From contig PNAG01000002.1 in assembly GCA_003169845.1 (NCBI GenBank), positions 310,001-374,000 on the forward strand: 64,000 nt of DNA, written 5' to 3'. The position numbers and the translations under genes were made by a program. How positions within the stretch are numbered: the stretch's first letter is position 1; each line of letters begins with the position of its first letter. The notes under the pieces were generated by a model. That model did no database searches and was not told the origin of the DNA. It worked only from the letters and a program-made list of their open reading frames with translations. Of the stretch, positions 62,480 through 64,000 are shown one piece after another. The DNA comes from Candidatus Dormiibacterota bacterium (GTDB lineage: Bacteria; Chloroflexota; Dormibacteria; Dormibacterales; Dormibacteraceae).

Positions 62480-64000
62480 TCAGACCGGTAACGCGACAGG
62501 AACTTTCTGGTCCAGGTGGTCGTGGGCCGCGGACTCGTTGGATTGCATGGGCACCGAGAAGTGGAACTCTGAGCCCACCCCCGCCTTGCTCTCGAACCAG
62601 ATCCGGCCACCGTGCATCTCGACAATCTGTCTGGCCATCGGCAGCCCGAGGCCGGTGCCCATGACCTTGGTCGTCGGGTTGTTCGCGCTCCACTGGTAGC
62701 GCGCGAACAGCTGGTCGTCAAAGTCCGCAGGCATGCCGGTGCCGTGATCTTTGACCCCAACCACCACCTGCCCCGGCTCTACGTGGCCCGACACGACGAT
62801 CTCACCGCCCGAAGGCGAGTACCGGACGGCGTTGTCCAGGAGGATCTGGAGCAGCTGGGCGAGCCTCGCGGCGTCCGCGGCGATCCACGGGAGGTCGCGC
62901 TCGAGGTCGGTCGTGATCGAGTGATGCCCATCGGACGCTCTGGCGCGCGCCACTGCGACTTCAATGGCGGCGTGGATGTCGATCGGCGCCCGGTGGACTT
63001 CGACCTTGTCTGCATCGATCTGGTCCAGGTCAAGCATCCTGTCCAGCAGCTCGTCGAGACGGTGCGCGTCGTCGTAGATGTCGTTGGCAGAGGCTTTGAC
63101 CGTGGCCAGGTCCAGGTCTTCCGCATCTCGCATCAGCTCACTGAAGCCCTGGATTCCGACCAGCGCGGTCCGGAACGAGTGGCTGACCATGGTCAGGAAC
63201 TCGCTCTTCAAGCGGTTCAGCCGCTCGAGCACGTTGAGGTTGGCGACGGCGGCCACCTCGGCCTCGTGCCGCGCGGTCGTGTCGTTGAACATGGCGATGA
63301 AATAGTCGACGCCGCCGCCTGACTTGTGGACGGCCGTCGCGCTCCAGTGCAGCCAGATGCTCTTGCCGTCACCGCGCAAGACCTTGGTTTCCGACTCGAT
63401 CGAGCTTGACGAACCGTCCGACAGGGAACGGAACTGTTCGGCCGCACGCGCCATCTCTTCGGGTGGCAAGGACGAGCTCAGAGATGCGCCGACGATCTGA
63501 TCCTCGGACGTGTGCACGAGCTCGGCGAATCTAGGGTTGGCCTGGATGATCGTCATGTCCAGACCGATCCGAACCACGCCGAGCGGGGCGTAAAGGATGA
63601 TTTCCCTGAGGGTTGCGGCGTACTCCTCGGTCTTGATCAGCAGCGACCTGGACTCGTTGTGCGCGTAGACCTGGCTGATCATCACCAGGATCGCAATGGC
63701 GCCGAGGATGAATGTTCGTACCGGGCCGATCGTGGACCCGGTGAGTGCCATCCCGACGGCAGTCAGCCCAACGAACAGGATCGCCACCCACGGCAAGGCG
63801 AGCTGCCAGATATCGATCGCATCGTCTTCGACGTTTTCGCGTGGTGCGCCGGCCGGCCACAGCGCCGCCAGCCCGATCATCAGGTAGCCGGCCACCCAAC
63901 CGACGTCGAGCACGCTGCCGACTGTGCCGTACGCGCCACTTGCCGTGAGGTATGCGAAGGCACTGTCGGCGAGCGAGTTGGCTGCCAGGCCGCCGAGGAG
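62480..64000 (-). CDS. PAS-containing sensor histidine kinase (N-terminus beyond window)
   Basis: 507 residues are visible; the frame stays open to base 64000. N-terminal membrane helices (ALPWVAILFVGLTAVGMAL, FILGAIAILVMISQVYA), a PAS domain (APLGVVRIGLDMTIIQANPRFAELV), a DHp helix with the atypical H-box MVSHSFRTALVGIQGFSELM, and the ATPase with ILLDNAVRYSPSGG, VKDHGTGMP and GTGLGLPMARQIVEMHGG. No receiver domain or regulator gene is inside the window. Senses an unknown membrane or intracellular cue. Confidence 0.9.
   Translation of the reverse strand, partial: LLGGLAANSLADSAFAYLTASGAYGTVGSVLDVGWVAGYLMIGLAALWPAGAPRENVEDDAIDIWQLALPWVAILFVGLTAVGMALTGSTIGPVRTFILGAIAILVMISQVYAHNESRSLLIKTEEYAATLREIILYAPLGVVRIGLDMTIIQANPRFAELVHTSEDQIVGASLSSSLPPEEMARAAEQFRSLSDGSSSSIESETKVLRGDGKSIWLHWSATAVHKSGGGVDYFIAMFNDTTARHEAEVAAVANLNVLERLNRLKSEFLTMVSHSFRTALVGIQGFSELMRDAEDLDLATVKASANDIYDDAHRLDELLDRMLDLDQIDADKVEVHRAPIDIHAAIEVAVARARASDGHHSITTDLERDLPWIAADAARLAQLLQILLDNAVRYSPSGGEIVVSGHVEPGQVVVGVKDHGTGMPADFDDQLFARYQWSANNPTTKVMGTGLGLPMARQIVEMHGGRIWFESKAGVGSEFHFSVPMQSNESAAHDHLDQKVPVALPV

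Overview
The window is GC-rich bacterial chromosome, almost fully coding, with many 1-8 base stop/start overlaps (ATGA, GTGA, TTGA). The gene set suggests a high-GC monoderm-type soil or environmental bacterium. It has coproheme-route heme synthesis genes (HemQ with a CpfC-type ferrochelatase), treX/treZ/treY trehalose synthesis, many exporters and no outer-membrane genes. A Chloroflexota, Dormibacterota or deep Actinomycetota lineage is my inference; there is no rRNA or marker phylogeny here to prove it. I saw no rRNA, tRNA, CRISPR array, transposase or phage module.

Layout. 1-5.7 kb: end of PEP carboxylase, then a decayed patch (MarR-like remnant with an amber stop, SDR lacking an internal segment, HtpX tail) around an intact FAH-fold hydratase, a TPR protein, a small membrane protein and a PPOX-fold protein. 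5.7-13 kb: DUF1326/DUF2182 pair, a PanE-like reductase overlapping an oxalate-CoA-ligase-like enzyme, a TfoX-like protein, then an acetate permease and acetyl-CoA synthetase. 13-22 kb: a MacAB-like exporter operon with a lipoprotein (minus strand), divergent from an HTH / Clp-N / heterodimeric ABC exporter operon. A repeat operator with an apparently leaderless promoter lies between them. 22-23.6 kb: CsoR-type repressor with its palindromic operator, and a permease-YHS fusion. 23.7-35.8 kb: ten minus-strand genes without a gap, merR-like, hemC, hemD, hemB, hemQ, hemE, hemH(cpfC), treY, treZ, treX. 36-40 kb: a PRC-like protein, a baeRF protein and an ABC-2 exporter. 39.8-43 kb: a BtuF-like protein, a DsbA/FrnE protein with in-frame UGA, and psuG/psuK. 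43-54.8 kb: a frameshifted glycosyltransferase, then a branched-chain-type ABC importer with FAH hydrolase, aldo/keto reductase and DapA-like aldolase under a divergent GntR regulator, then an MFS and a DMT transporter. 54.8-64 kb: PiT/DUF47 phosphate uptake, decayed OsmC-like and VOC genes, a DHA2 exporter, a CoA ligase, a SIS isomerase, a YiiX-like hydrolase, a rhodanese-CBS protein with in-frame UGA and a histidine kinase cut by the window end.

The strongest unusual signal is two independent genes whose frame is broken only by a TGA exactly where the family has a redox Cys (UPWC in the DsbA/FrnE protein; C-x5-U in the rhodanese). Both TGAs are followed at the same distance (13 nt) by a compact GC hairpin with its apex 21-24 nt downstream, as expected of bacterial SECIS elements. 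I infer two selenoproteins that ordinary gene calling would split or truncate. A second theme is decay: about seven remnants or broken genes sit between intact operons.
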